64,000 bases of DNA from Berberis thunbergii. Taxonomy: Eukaryota; Streptophyta; Magnoliopsida; Ranunculales; Berberidaceae. Location of the stretch: positions 62,001-126,000 of the forward strand of contig QNQO01009159.1 of the NCBI GenBank assembly GCA_003290165.1, given 5' to 3'. Position 1 is the first letter of the stretch; the number at the start of each line of letters is the position of its first letter. Positions 11,641-22,532 of this stretch are shown one piece after another. Below the pieces are notes generated by a model. The model did no database searches. It was not told the DNA's origin and saw nothing but the letters and a program-made list of their open reading frames with translations. Made by a program: the position numbers and the translations under genes.

Positions 11641-12162
11641 TTACCGCCAAATATTTCGATCCTTTTCTCCAACTTAAAACCTACAAAGAAGAAGATAGAA
11701 ACAGCCCTGCGATTCTCCTCCCTCCCTCGCTCTGCCATTCGCCTCCCTCCCTACTCTCGCTCTCTCTGTTGTCGTCGCCGCTCTGTCGATCACTTTCGCC
11801 TCTCTCTCAATCTGATTCATCTAACATGGGGTAGAGGAGAAAGTTGGGGAGAATGGTGCAGTGAAGGTTTAGGTTTCTTTTCTTTTTGAATGATCAAATA
11901 AGGACAACAAGAGCATAATTTCCTCTGCAATCCATCTCATTCAGAGAGAGACGATGAAATCAGGGGTGGAGAAGAAGCGAGTCCGTCGAAAAAAAAATTT
12001 CCCCCTTTTTCTTGGAGTGAAATTTTGAGGTAACTCAGAATCTGAGATCTCACACAGTTATAAGTTGGTATGTATCTTTTCATTTGTTTGTCACTTTGAG
12101 AATTCTTTGAAATTTCCTAAGATCATGCGAGTTTTTGTATAACTCATATCTATTATTTGCAG
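11641..12162 (+). other. Promoter or 5'-UTR-like sequence at the start of the inner element
   Basis: The stretch changes from AT-rich to a CT-rich tract (about 11705-11820, with repeated CTCCCTCC and CTCTCTC) that resembles plant 5' leaders. No convincing ORF or TATA box could be fixed. It could drive a chimeric transcript across the captured exons; this is inference only. Confidence 0.35.
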
Positions 12163-12413
12163 CTGCCGGCCCTAATTTGTGATGGAATAACTCTAGTTGT
12201 GTCTCCTTTTGTTTCACTCATTCAAGACCAAATAATGCACTTGTTGCTGGTAATGCATGATATAATTGTTCCTTTGGATGATTAAGTTGTTTTGTCTAAT
12301 TTTGTCAATCATTGTTAAGGTTTTCATTTGATCTTGCAATTTAGGTAAACATCCTAGCTGCTTACTTGAGTGCTAATATGGAATGGAGTAAACAGCAGGA
12401 CATCTTTAGAAAA
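12163..12413 (+). pseudogene. Captured exons of a RecQ helicase
   Basis: Exon 12163-12249 (after TTGCAG, before GTAATG) encodes LPALICDGITLVVSPFVSLI and QDQIMHLL. The next, from 12345, encodes NILAAYLSANMEWSKQQDIF. This is helicase motif Ia and following sequence of plant RECQ4/BLM-type enzymes (ITLVVSPLxSLIQDQ). The Walker A motif just upstream and the DEAH box are missing. A fragment only. Confidence 0.8.
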
Positions 12414-12702
12414 CTTGCTTCTGTTCAGCATTTTTCGTTTCCATAATGTTAGAACCCTTTGAATTTGATACCATTTTCCCAAGTTATATTGTCATACTTG
12501 ATCCTTAAAGAGATGGTTGGCTGAGATGTTATTATTACAAGGATATGACTCATATTGTTGTACTCGTAGATGCAGACCGCAGCCAGGAGTCCTGGCTAGC
12601 GCAAACCTCTCTATCTTTTTTGGTTGATGTATTTTGAAATTGAGTACCTTTATTGTAATCCTTTAATGAATATGTGGTACTGAACTATGTTTTGTTGTTC
12701 AG

Positions 12703-12759
12703 ATTGGGCAAGGTACTTATCGCAATGTATACAAAGCTAGGGATATTACTGAACCATGA
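12703..12759 (+). pseudogene. Captured fragment of a cyclin-dependent kinase-like gene
   Basis: After acceptor TTCAG the frame reads IGQGTYRNVYKARDITEP and then a stop at 12757. IGQGTYSNVYKARD is the glycine-rich ATP-binding loop of plant CDK-like kinases (CDKC and related). No other kinase sequence follows. Confidence 0.65.
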
Positions 12760-12860
12760 ATTTTGAATATGTGGTATTTGTCTGTATACCATTATCTATT
12801 TATATATTTCGTTTGGTTCTTTTTGTTTTATTACTGAACCATGAATTTTCTACTTTCAGG

Positions 12861-13143
12861 AATGAGTGCTGCTTACGATTAAACAAGAGTTTATTACTAG
12901 CAGAGGTAAAACTTACACTAAAACTGTTCTTAGTGATCTTCTTTCTCAGTCCGACTTATGAACTCTTAACTGATACTTCCAAGTTGCCACTTGATAGGTT
13001 CTTAGCTATTGTAAAGAGACATGATACTTGGACCCTGATGTACCTTTGTCTTATATAAAAGATCATGATTGTCTTGTAGCTTATAGACTTCCTAAAGAAC
13101 AAGAGGGTCTCATTAGGCTTGAGATAACTCATCGGACGAGAAG
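12861..13143 (+). pseudogene. Captured fragment of a ubiquitin-specific protease (UBP8/9-like)
   Basis: A piece at 12861-12905 (CCLRLNKSLLLAE, then GTAAAA) is followed at about 13042-13143 by DVPLSYIKDHDCLVAYRLPK and LIRLEITH before GTAACT. This resembles the ubiquitin-like region of plant UBP5/8/9/10 proteins (LSxIRDxDxLVAYRLPK). A frameshift lies near 13040. The catalytic Cys and His boxes are absent. The family assignment rests on a short match. Confidence 0.5.
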
Positions 13144-13330
13144 GTAACTTCTTCTATTCTGTTTGGACATTGTTGGCTTAGTCATTGCAGTAAGTAATCA
13201 AACCTAAACAGAACCACAATCCTTAATTGTTCATTTTAGGGTTAATGGGACTTAAGTTAGCCAAGTCATAGTTGGACCTTTACCAGGCACATCGATAACA
13301 TTACTGACTTGATGGACTTTTTGAATGCAG

Positions 13331-14165
13331 GTTGCAATATCAGTACTGAGAGTGCTCTTGTTTGTAGCAAGGCCCAAGACTTATGTTCTAGGCAACATTC
13401 TGAATTCCATGATCTATAGAAATGTGGATCAATACCCAGCTGCTACGAATGTTCCAGAAGTTCTCATTCTCCATATTGATGCTCCCATCTACTTTGCCAA
13501 TTCTAGCTACTTGAGAGAAAGGTGTATTTTTCATTCCCCAATATAATTTATACATCAAAAATATTCCCTGCTTCAACGTTTGTGATGTTAAATGGGTATC
13601 AACTTCATTGCAGGATCTCGCGGTGGATTGATGAGGAAGAAGAAAGGCTAAAATCATTGGGAGAGACTAGTTTACAACATGTTATCCTAGACATAAGTGG
13701 TAAGTAAGACTCATCATAAACATGGCTCAACCATCCACATTTTATTTAGAACTTGGAATGTAAAACTAGTTTGTAATCAATAGTTCAAAACCCTGATTGT
13801 GAGAACTTGTTTTCTAAACAGCCGTCGGAAGCATTGATACAAGTGGGATTCGAATGCTCCAAGAAGCCAATAAATGCATGGACCGAAGATGGCTCAAGGT
13901 ACAGAGCATATAAAACGAATTTGTTTTTGCTTGTAGTCCATTAAGGGTTAACCCCTTTTTTTCACTATGTTAATGCAAATTTTGACCTTGTTGTGTATTG
14001 TTGATATGATCAGCTAGTGTTAGCCAACCCTGGAAGTGAAGTGATGAAGAAGATGGACAGGAACAGATTGATTGAGGAGATAGGTGAAGAGTGGATCTAT
14101 CTTACAGTGGGTGAAGCAGTGACTACATGTAATTTCAAGCTCCACACATCCAAACCTGCAAATTC
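13331..14165 (+). pseudogene. Captured 3' exons of a group 3 sulfate transporter (STAS domain)
   Basis: Four exons with GT-AG borders are seen: 13331-13521 (VAISVLRVLLFVARPKTYVL to APIYFANSSYLRER), 13614-13699 (ISRWIDEEEERLKSLGETSL), 13822-13898 (VGSIDTSGIRMLQEANK) and 14014 to about 14165 (LVLANPGSEVMKKMDRNRLI to LTVGEAVTTCNFKLHT). They encode the end of the last membrane region and an almost whole STAS domain, including the conserved DTSG turn, as in SULTR3 transporters. The reading frame looks intact across these exons, but the transporter core is missing. The last exon continues in frame into unrelated sequence. Confidence 0.85.
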
Positions 14166-14425
14166 TACCACCAGGCTTCCACTCTTGAGAGATGCTCATC
14201 CACCTCCTTATGTTGTTGGCGAGCCTCACTTTGTCTTGGAGAAGGTAGGATTTATTCGCCTTATTCTCTTACGTGTATTCCAGTCTTGATTGGTGTTTCT
14301 GGAGTATGATTTTGGCTATGGCTATGAGTGGTTTAATATCAGTTTATGTCATGTTGGCATTTTAGAAAAATTGGAACCTCGTCAGTGTAAATGCTGCAAT
14401 GGCTGGCACAGGAATTTACCAACTC
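14166..14425 (+). pseudogene. Unrecognised captured exons fused to the SULTR3 piece
   Basis: The ORF of the last STAS exon reads on as LPLLRDAHPPPYVVGEPHFV and LEK up to a GTAGGA donor at 14244. A second exon-like piece (about 14366-14425) reads NWNLVSVNAAMAGTGIYQLS. These two probably come from one host gene that I do not recognise. The in-frame join to SULTR3 without an intervening intron makes a chimeric exon. Confidence 0.45.
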
Positions 14426-14430
14426 TCGTA

Positions 14431-15312
14431 TGATGTTATTCTAACAAATCTACTTTAGAATTTGATAATAAACATTACCTAGATTTTTTTTTAATTCTAT
14501 AATTTAGAGTATCTTCAATTGGTATAGTAGCTATGTAGCAATGACATGGCTACGTGTATATCAGACATGGGTACAAGGTATCCTAAACGCGGACAAAAAA
14601 AAAACCAATATGGGGACACGTACATAATATTACACTATCATTATTTTTCCAAGTCATAAACCTTTTTTATGTTAGACAGGAACTACAAAAGGATGAAAAG
14701 GAAAGAGGGAAAATGTTTTCCCCTTGTGGTTGTAGATGAACACATCCAAAACAATTTTCACAGTTTTAGAAAACATGAGGATAGAAATTATTATAAATTT
14801 TTTTATCCACCACTACACCACATATCCTTATTGATAGCATTTCTCAATAGCATCTCATCTGAGTATGTATTCATGACTTTGCAGCATGATCTATTACAAA
14901 AAAATTTGGGATTGCAATCTGAGAATCGAGATATTGTTTATAAACTCAACGTTTTCGATGTTTTAACATTGAACCAATCCATATTTCCTCGTACATATCC
15001 TTTCCTCCATTCCCTCTTAAACACCATGAGGAGGTCACAGTCTAAGAGATGAGTGGCTTAATTAAACAACACTGCCTTCTAAATTGGTAGTTTATGACAG
15101 TAAAAAATGCTCCAATAGCCATCCTAATACATCCACTAAACAATCTTTTACTGCAATCTTTTTTATTAAGATCGACTTCTACAATGATCCAAAGTTTTCC
15201 ACCTACATTACAACTATCTTCTCCTTTATGAATCCAGTTGTATTGATGTCATTGCACATTGGACTGACTCTCCTTTTAAGAATTCAATGACATAGAATTT
15301 GTTTTGCTGCAG
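14431..15312. other. No recognised gene; possible decayed MITE and an unassigned ORF
   Basis: GAGTATCTTCAATTGGTATA at 14505-14524 resembles the start of the GAGCATCTCCAA-type MITE seen at 54688, and CTCCAATAGCCATCC at 15110 could be its inner or far part. A 127-codon ORF (14669-15052) matches nothing I know and looks like chance. Confidence 0.3.
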
Positions 15313-15473
15313 GTTAATTAGACACTACTTTCTACTCCTACTGATTGACCAGATGGCATCTGGGCTCTTTCGAGTGGTTGCTGCATTGTCGAGGGACATG
15401 GTTATAGCTAACGCATTTGGATCCTTCGTGTTGCTAATGGTACTGGCACTTGGTGGATATATCATGTCAAGAG
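15313..15473 (+). pseudogene. Captured exon of a full-size ABCG (PDR) transporter
   Basis: The exon lies between CTGCAG and GTATAA. It encodes LLLIDQMASGLFRVVAALSR, DMVIANAFGSFVLLMVLALG and GYIMSR. This is the ABC2 membrane-domain exon of PDR-type transporters (NQMASxLFRFIAAxxRNMxVANTFGSF). It corresponds to exon 11 of the ABCG gene at 53605 (60587-60747) but ends in GGYIMSR rather than GGFIVPK, so it came from a different paralogue. Confidence 0.8.
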
Positions 15474-15984
15474 GTATAAATCAAAATCAACCCTACAGCT
15501 CAATACTACACAGTTTCAACTAGTTTTTGTGGTTTCATTCTGAAAGACACTTTCTAGAGGTCACTTATATAGCAAAAATACCATGGAAGACTTTGCTCAT
15601 TTATCAAGAAGTAATTTTGCCACTCTGATTTTCTAATTTGAACCTATCTCCTATCTTTGTGTCATATCTCAAATCTCATCCAGCGTATTTTCCTGACTCA
15701 AATTACCATGGAAGACTTACTATTGCTGGAGCAATGTATAAATCTTTGCCACTTCTTCTATAGCTCCAGTCAAGGTCAATTCAGTGAAATATTTTTAGCT
15801 GTTCCATAGGAATGTGAAATTGTTTTGAAAAACCTTTGTGAGGATTAGTTTCAAAGTGGAAAATATGGTACAAAGGAACACAAACTTTTATGATTTGTCT
15901 GTGAAATTAGAGGAATGCTAGCATGTCAAAGTGTGTGATCTATGTGCTCCATATATTATTAGTTATTCTTACAGGATAGTTTGG

Positions 15985-16015
15985 ATAAGTTATGCAAATA
16001 AAATACCCCAAAAAA
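15985..16015 (+). repeat. 31-bp inverted repeat, left copy
   Basis: Starts ATAAGTTATGCAAATAAAAT and is the perfect reverse complement of 21086-21116. Nearby (15973 and 16020) GGATAGTTTGGATAA is repeated directly. Confidence 0.7.
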
Positions 16016-16267
16016 TTAGAGGATAGTTTGGATAACAAACTGAACTTGTCGTAGGCGTGGAAAATTTTGATTCCTTGTCTCAACGTAAACTAGTAAACAT
16101 GCTTTGGGGTGTGTAGCAGGAACTACTAAATTAACTAAAGGTTTCTTTTTTCTTTTCTTTTTTTGTATGTGAAACTGTAATCCAGCATTGGCAATAATCC
16201 CTAACATTTCCTCCCCTGCTTACGTTTTCATACTTCTTTCCCTGACTATATGTTTTGTATGGTTCAG

Positions 16268-16907
16268 GTTTGCTTGCATGTGTTCACTTTGGATTTCTTG
16301 AATCAAGTGGCTAATGGCCTTGAGAGAGACAGCATGTTAGTATTCTCTTACTTTATCTTATTTCTCATGTCTCTTCCATTTTATTATTGTTCGTATTTTT
16401 AATTAGATTCACTGGTAGATCCATTATAAAATTTTCACCAGTTTCCTGATTGAAAATGGTCAGAGGAATCCTCATCAACCAAATCAGCTTTCATGTTTTT
16501 TTGGTGTGGAAGTGCAAGGCCCCTACTCATGTTTGATGCAGATATTAACTGTATTACATGATAGATCAACTTTGAGAGTTTCATCAACTTAGAAAATCAA
16601 TTTTTTGGGTGTGGAAGTGCATGCCTCCTATTTTGTTATTGTTATCATCCATTTAGTTTACTTAATTTCAGAGTTTCATCAAGTTTGAGATTAAAATTTG
16701 TTAGCCGAATATCGACATAATTTCTATTAAAAATCAAGATTTTTACTTTGTTGATGTGTATCCCTGTCCCTTTTCATTTATATAATATGTGCATGCATTT
16801 TACTGCAGTTACCACGTTGCTGAGAAGAAAATCGTTTCCACCCACGGGTATACGGATGGCTTAAAGTTAGAACAATTCATCTTTGATGCATTTACATATT
16901 CTCCCCT
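16268..16907 (+). pseudogene. Captured exons of UDP-N-acetylglucosamine pyrophosphorylase
   Basis: Exon 16268-16335 encodes VCLHVFTLDFLNQVANGLER and DS. After an intron, 16809 to about 16907 encodes YHVAEKKI, then GLKLEQFIFDAFTYSP. This matches plant UDP-GlcNAc diphosphorylase (GlcNAc1pUT/UAP1), which makes UDP-GlcNAc: HMFTLDFLNQVANGLE, YHVAEKKIPS, LKLEQFIFDAF. The N-terminal nucleotide-binding loop is missing. The second exon is joined directly to PP2C sequence. Confidence 0.75.
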
Positions 16908-16965
16908 GCACTCACGGATTTGGACAATTCTACATCATTTTTTGGTGTTTATGATGGCCATGGAG
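16908..16965 (+). pseudogene. Captured fragment of a protein phosphatase 2C
   Basis: The frame reads ALTDLDNSTSFFGVYDGHGG up to a GTAAGC donor at 16966. The FFGVYDGHGG metal-binding motif is diagnostic of PP2C. It abuts the UAP1 piece without an intron, in another frame. Confidence 0.75.
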
Positions 16966-18245
16966 GTAAGCATGCTTATATGGTACTTCTCTCATTATCT
17001 TTTGTGATTGTGGACTTGCGGATTAAAACAACTCTTAGAGTGGGACTTCATAGATACAACTTTTGTGAGTGTCAGAGTGACAAACTCTGCAAAAAATTCT
17101 CTTAATACATGCTTGCGAGGTTTATTCCTCATTTCCTTGAAATGCAGCAAAAATGCATTCATTCTTTAATGGAGCTTTTGGTGTCTTAGCAGTTTATGTG
17201 ATTGTATAGGATCTTTACCTGTTTGCCATGGTGTTCTGTTTATTTGCATAGAAATATTAATGATGATCATGCATACATTTAGAAGAGAAATAGAGAAAAT
17301 AAGAGTCACAAATGCAGGAAACCATGTTAGAATCCATGGAAAACATATAGAATTTGATTAGAATTTAGTCCTATACTACATAAATGGGTTCATTGGATCT
17401 GAGCAATAATAGACCCTGGATCTGAGCAATAAAAATTGCAGTACATGATCCTACCAATGGATGAATACTAATGCACCATTTGGGTTCATTTGGCCCATTT
17501 TTAATGATTATTATTTTTAGACTAGAAATTTCAGAGATTTGTTAGGGTGTATTTGTATGATTCACTCTAATGCACCAAGGCAGATTGCATATCAAACTCA
17601 TTGCATGCTTTCTAGAAGTCGTAAATCACATTGATCTATTTCTTGCATTGTGTTGTATATGTAGGCTGCCCTTATACTTGCAATAAAGTGTTTTGCAACA
17701 TAAAAAACCAGGCAGCAAAATATGTGCAAAACAAGCAGCAATTATGCAGAGTACTCTGTAAAAACAGAGCACTTTGCCACAATCCAGAGACATCGTGCAA
17801 TGCATCGAAATGTGCAGCCCTGAATTCACTGTTTTAGCAGAGTTTCAGGCCTGATCGCTGCTACCACAGTCTCGCAGAGATCACCAAAACGAGGCAAGGA
17901 AACTAGCAGAGAGCGCACCTAAAAACTGGAACAGAGAGCAGATTGCATACTCTGTCCCAGTTCCAGCAACCGTCCAGTTCCAGCGCCGTTCCAGCCAGCA
18001 GAGCATGCCACCTGCAGTTCCCATTCCCTCGCATTAAATCCAACCCCGAGCGATACAAGCCTAGATTTACAAGATCATTTATCATCCGTGCGTCTTAAAT
18101 ATGCATCAATGTGAAATGGTGTACAAATCAGTGATGTTGCAGATGAGTAACTTTTCTTTATTTTGGTTGAGGTTTGTAGAAGTTCTATTCTTGAATTTAT
18201 TTTCTTTCCTTTTCCTGATGAATTCTGGTCAAATGTCATAGGTCA
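16966..18245. other. No recognised gene
   Basis: Mostly AT-rich. A more GC-balanced block (about 17690-18070) contains repeated GTTCCAG and GCAGAG words but no convincing ORF, RNA gene or terminal repeats. Confidence 0.3.
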
Positions 18246-18314
18246 AATGTCATAGAAGTTCACCAAATTGAAGAGACTACTGCTTTGGGGAAGGGAAAGA
18301 GAAGCCGTAAGCAG
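18246..18314 (+). pseudogene. Captured exon, possibly from a PICKLE/CHD3-type chromatin remodeller
   Basis: The frame NVIEVHQIEETTALGKGKRS RKQ ends at a GTATGT donor. It resembles the EVxKxEExxALGKxKRxRKQ segment near the C-terminal side of plant CHD3 remodellers, from memory. The match is short, and the assignment is tentative. Confidence 0.35.
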
Positions 18315-18618
18315 GTATGTTCTCACATTTTCTGTCATTAGAAGTCGTAAGTAGGTTCTAAGGTCTTTTCTTAACCACCTTTACAGTGTCAATTTGACTT
18401 GATATCTTGCTCAAGAATGTTGGATTTCTTGTGATTGAAATTTAAGTATAGTTTTTAACAGTCATGGACAAAAACTGAAGTTTTTAATTAAAACTGCTTG
18501 ATTGCAAAAATTATGTTTTAGAAAGGTGAATTGGAGAAAAGTAGAACATTTTCAAGTGCTTTGGTGCAACATTTTGCATTGTTCATAGAGATTAGTTTAT
18601 ATGTTATTTGTATTTCAG

Positions 18619-20983
18619 ATATCTCCAATTCAATCTCTTATTGGATACACCGGGAGGAGATGGATCATGGGTGTCATATCACAGTTAGAAGATGGTCGTT
18701 TCTACTTGGAAGATCTAACTGCCGTTGTACCAGTCGACTTGTCCAATGCAATATCCTTTCATATACTACTATTATTTATTTATTTTGAGAAATTGAAAAG
18801 AAGAGAAGTCCATTATTAACTTGTCTGATTCTCGTCTTAAAGACAAGAAACAAACTTTCTTTCAGATCAGAGAATTATTGTTTTCTTTGACAGATAACAC
18901 AAAATCACTTCAGGTTTTTTTGTGGAAAACACCTTAATTGTAGCAGAAGGCGAGTTACTTGCAAGTGGCACTTTTCAGGTTTCTTACTTGCCATTTTACT
19001 CTCAGTGCTAGCTTTTATTTGTAAGAAACTTGTGCAGAAGTATAGAACTCAGGATGGTTTATAGTCCACTCTTTTGACTTTAAAATAGGATTCTTATTTA
19101 TTCTTAAGTAGCTGAAGAACTGCTATCTGCATTGTATATGTTAAAAGTCAACATGACATCAGGAAACATTTCTGACGCACTTGTTTAAAAGATAGTCATT
19201 ATGATATTTTCAAGCAAGTATATTTCGGAATTTTACCTGTAAGACTTGAGTTCCCCTTCTGCCAAGATCTTGAAAACACATTGGATTTTTTTGTAGATAT
19301 AATACCCTTTTCTGATTTTTATGCAAATTGTCACATATTTTCTATGAGAGGGTTATATCATATTGTCAAGAAAAATATCTGGTCTTCCTTACTAAGGCTG
19401 TGCGGTTATCCTCGCCCCACGATTTACCCTGCTATAAACACTATCCTCACTTAACTTCATCCCCCATGGAGGTGTGGGGTTATCTCAAATAGACCTCAGT
19501 GCTACATCAAGCGAGAACCCACTTTATGAATAGTCACTCTAGATAGGATCTTAACGGATTTTGAACCAAATTTGACTGATTTTTACAATGTCCTCATTTA
19601 GGTGTCACGAGATACGTTTCCAGTTTTGAAATCTGTCACTTCAAGGCAGTGACACAGTTATGGGATGTAAATGGTTCAGATTTGGGTCGGTTTGCCAACC
19701 CATTAACCCTTTAAGGCAGTGACACAGGCACTTCAAAGTATTATGTAAAATATAATCATTGCTTATCAGGCCTGGTTTGGGTTGGGAGTTCTATACCCAT
19801 TCCCGACCAAACCTGACTTTAGTCTACACTTCAAGTCCCAGACCTGCCCCATTAACCCTTTAGCTTTCCCCCATCCAGGAATATTAGGGTCAGGTCGGGT
19901 ATCCTTTTGTCGGTCAAATTGCCATCCCTAACATTGTGGTTGCAAATAATAAGACAATATGGGTGCAATGCACTTTTCATACTCTGCAGCATGCTCTTGT
20001 AATGTGTTGGGATATTCATTGGTGAACAAATGTATTTATAACTGTTTTCACTTTGTTATTTCACCAACAATGGTAATATTATCTTCGTCCTGTAGATCAC
20101 TACATGTGGGTTTCCACCTGTGGAGGACAGAGATGAATCACAATCAGTGCTCGTGGGATTTGACTTCTTTGGCGGGGGTTTTCTATCTCCGGAAGAAATG
20201 GTATTCTCTACCAGGCTTTCTTTGTATAGTTTGTATCAATGGTCGTCAAAGTAGCTAAAACATTGATATGATTGTACTTTGAAATGCAATAGCTCAGACT
20301 TCAAGAACTGGAACAGAACTCGGTTAATGAGATGTTTATCGTCCTCTCTGATATCTGGCTTGATAGTGAAGAGGTAATTCACTAATTAATATTCAGTATT
20401 TGTAGTTGCTCTTGCAATTCTTATCATCACTAACGTTGTCTTCTTTTGCATAGAGAAGACTATGGAAAAATTAGCCACTGTACTGGATGGTTATGAGAAT
20501 ATGGAGGTGGTTCCTTCTTTATTTGTCTTGATGGGGAATTTCTGCTCTCACCCGTTTAACCTTGCCTTTAATTCTTTTGGAAATCTCAGGTGCCCTTTGA
20601 TTACTTCTATAAATTTCATTATATTTCGTATTTTGAATGCTCAGTTATCAGCTAAAGAAAAATCACCGCTAATGTGGCGATGCAGATCGCAGTTTGGAAA
20701 GCTTGGAGAAATGATTGTAGCACATCCAAAAATAAAGGAACACAGTCGATTTCTCTTTATTCCAGGTCCTGATGATGCAGGTATATTCACCTTTGCACAA
20801 AACGACCACCTTTTAACTTCTTTACTTTATATACAGCTGCATCGCTTTGCTTCTGTTTCTGAAATTTTGTTTTTGCAATGTAGGTCCTTCAACAGTTCTG
20901 CCTAGGTGTGCATTACCAAAATATTTGACCGAGGAGCTTCAGAAGCATATTCCAGATGCTATATTCTCAAGTAATCCATGCAG
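18619..20983 (+). pseudogene. Captured middle part of DNA polymerase epsilon subunit B (DPB2)
   Basis: Seven exons run in gene order: 18619-18749 (PIQSLIGYTGRRWIMGVISQ), 18914-18978 (GFFVENTLIVAEGELLASG), 20096-20200 (ITTCGFPPVEDR, VGFDFFGGGFLSPEE), 20298-20373 (MFIVLSDIWLDSEE), 20454-20589 (MEKLATVLDGYENMEVVPSL, MGNFCSHPFNLAF), 20686-20780 (FGKLGEMIVAHPKIKEHSRF, FIPGPDDAG) and 20884-20983 (LPRCALPKYLTEELQKHIPD, AIFSSNPCR). This is the calcineurin-like domain of the non-catalytic polymerase epsilon subunit. The first exon here lacks its GT donor, and 5' and 3' exons are absent, so it is a large but broken capture. Confidence 0.9.
19658..19931. mobile_element. Possible hAT-type MITE within captured DPB2 intron
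   Basis: The right edge ends TTGCCATCCCTA, and the left edge TATGGGATGTAAATGG is its imperfect inverse (TAGGGATGGCAA is a common hAT terminus). The interior is rich in GGGTT and AACCC-type words. No clean 8-bp duplication was found. Confidence 0.4.
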
Positions 20984-22085
20984 GTCAGATCCTCAATTAA
21001 ACTAATTAAATTCAGGCCATTTTCCAGAAGCGTGCAGTTTTGACTATTATTTACCCCAACTATGAATTTGATGCACTTCATGACATTTTTTGGGGTATTT
21101 TATTTGCATAACTTATGAGGGGTCTAGCACTTTTAAGTGGCGATCCACTAAAACTGTGTTGGTTTACTAGCACTTACAAGCTTGTAATAGGCTAATGACT
21201 ATGAGTTGCTTGATTTCTATAAGCACTGGGGGTATTGCTTATGGTCATTTTTAAAATCCAATTCACTTTTTAAGTGGCAAGTCATTTAAAAGTGATGCAA
21301 ACAACCACCATCTTATTATGAGAGTGGTCAAAATCAAATCACCAGAAGCCATATTATCTAGTTTATGTACCTTGCATTAAGGGGCCAATTCCATGGAGAA
21401 AGAACTTCTATGCCCATAGAAGTAAAATATGTATCCTAAGTTTTATTTGGACCCTTGGCATAACACTACCTAAACGGGCTCTGACTGACCTCTAAGTGAT
21501 AAAGATACATTTTACCATGTGTCAGACGAACACATTTACATGTCACTGTCACAACAGAGATGAATTCCTGGACATGTTGAAGCTCAAAATTTTGACATGC
21601 AAATCCTAATACATAATGTCCAAGTCTCTGACACTGAGGAGCTATAGTGGTCAGCTACAGCGTGTACATCTGGCCAGGGTATGCGTAGGTCAATCCCCTT
21701 GCCCTTAGCAGTGCTAGTAGTATGAGAAATACTAAATACAAAAGATTTGGCACTACACCAAAGAAAACTGTAATAGGAGTAATCGTCAATCTCATCATGC
21801 ATGGTGAAAAAAAAAAGCACCATGTAAAACAAGCTTCATGCATTTGCATGAGGAAAGCATACTTATGTTCATAAACATGTGATTCATGTAGGTGATAATT
21901 TAGTGATGAAACCCCTAGCATCTTATTATCTAGAAATACCAGGTACAACCATGCATAGTTAATACTGTTTGTATTAGAAGTTTGGTGTAGTAGTGTCATA
22001 TCATACTCTAAACTAATATAAATATAGGCAAGTGTTTTCCTTGACTAGCTAACCACTTTGAAGAAAGGAAAAGTAAGGGATAACC
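20984..22085. other. No recognised gene; contains right copy of the 31-bp inverted repeat
   Basis: Only short chance ORFs on either strand. 21086-21116 is the inverse of 15985-16015. The stretch just before 22086 would contain the promoter of the SPIRAL1-like gene; no clear TATA box is evident. Confidence 0.35.
21086..21116 (-). repeat. 31-bp inverted repeat, right copy
   Basis: Reads TTTTTTGGGGTATTTTATTT onward; perfect reverse complement of 15985-16015, 5.07 kb away. Confidence 0.7.
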
Positions 22086-22532
22086 ATGAGTAGAGGTGGG
22101 AGCTATGGTGGTGGACGGAGTTCGTTAGGCTACTTGTTCGGTTCTGATCAGCCTGCAGAAAGCAGCCAGTCTGAAGAAAGCAGCCAGCCTCCGGTGACGC
22201 CTGTGGCTAGCAAGCTCAAACCTCCCTGGGGTGATAATAATACTGTAGATGAACGACCAAAGATCTTTTCTCCTTCAACAAAACCAAATGTCTCAAATAA
22301 CTATCAAAGATCTGAGGGACAAAATTTAAATAACTTCATCACTGTCAGTAGTTTAATACATTGTTTGAATCTTTCTAAGTAGTGAACATGTATAGTTGTA
22401 TCCTTCAAGTCATTGCAGCTTTTTCGGTCTGTTTTAATCTTGATTTTCTTGTTGCAGGACCGTCCATCCACAAAGGTTCAATCTGTTCCCGGTGGAGATT
22501 CTTCCCTTGGCTACTTGTTTGGAGATAAGTGA
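22086..22532 (+). CDS. SPIRAL1-like microtubule-associated protein, apparently complete
   Basis: Two exons, 22086-22343 and 22458-22532, joined by a GT-AG intron, give 110 codons with ATG and TGA. The protein starts [19 protein letters not shown], has a variable Ser/Gln-rich middle and WGDNN, and ends with [22 protein letters not shown]. The repeated SLGYLFG at both ends is the hallmark of the SPIRAL1 family, small plant proteins that bind cortical microtubules and support directional cell growth. Length and both conserved ends are as in the family. It lies within the inner CACTA element, between DPB2 and HSP70 fragments, and is the only captured gene seen whole. Expression is unknown. Confidence 0.85.

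Noticed and set aside
14669..15052. A 127-codon gene
   Set aside because: No known family, no splice context, AT-rich codon use and overlap with a possible MITE.
21584..21999. Minus-strand ORFs of 82 and 114 codons
   Set aside because: Hydrophobic chance ORFs in AT-rich DNA upstream of the SPIRAL1-like gene, with no motif.
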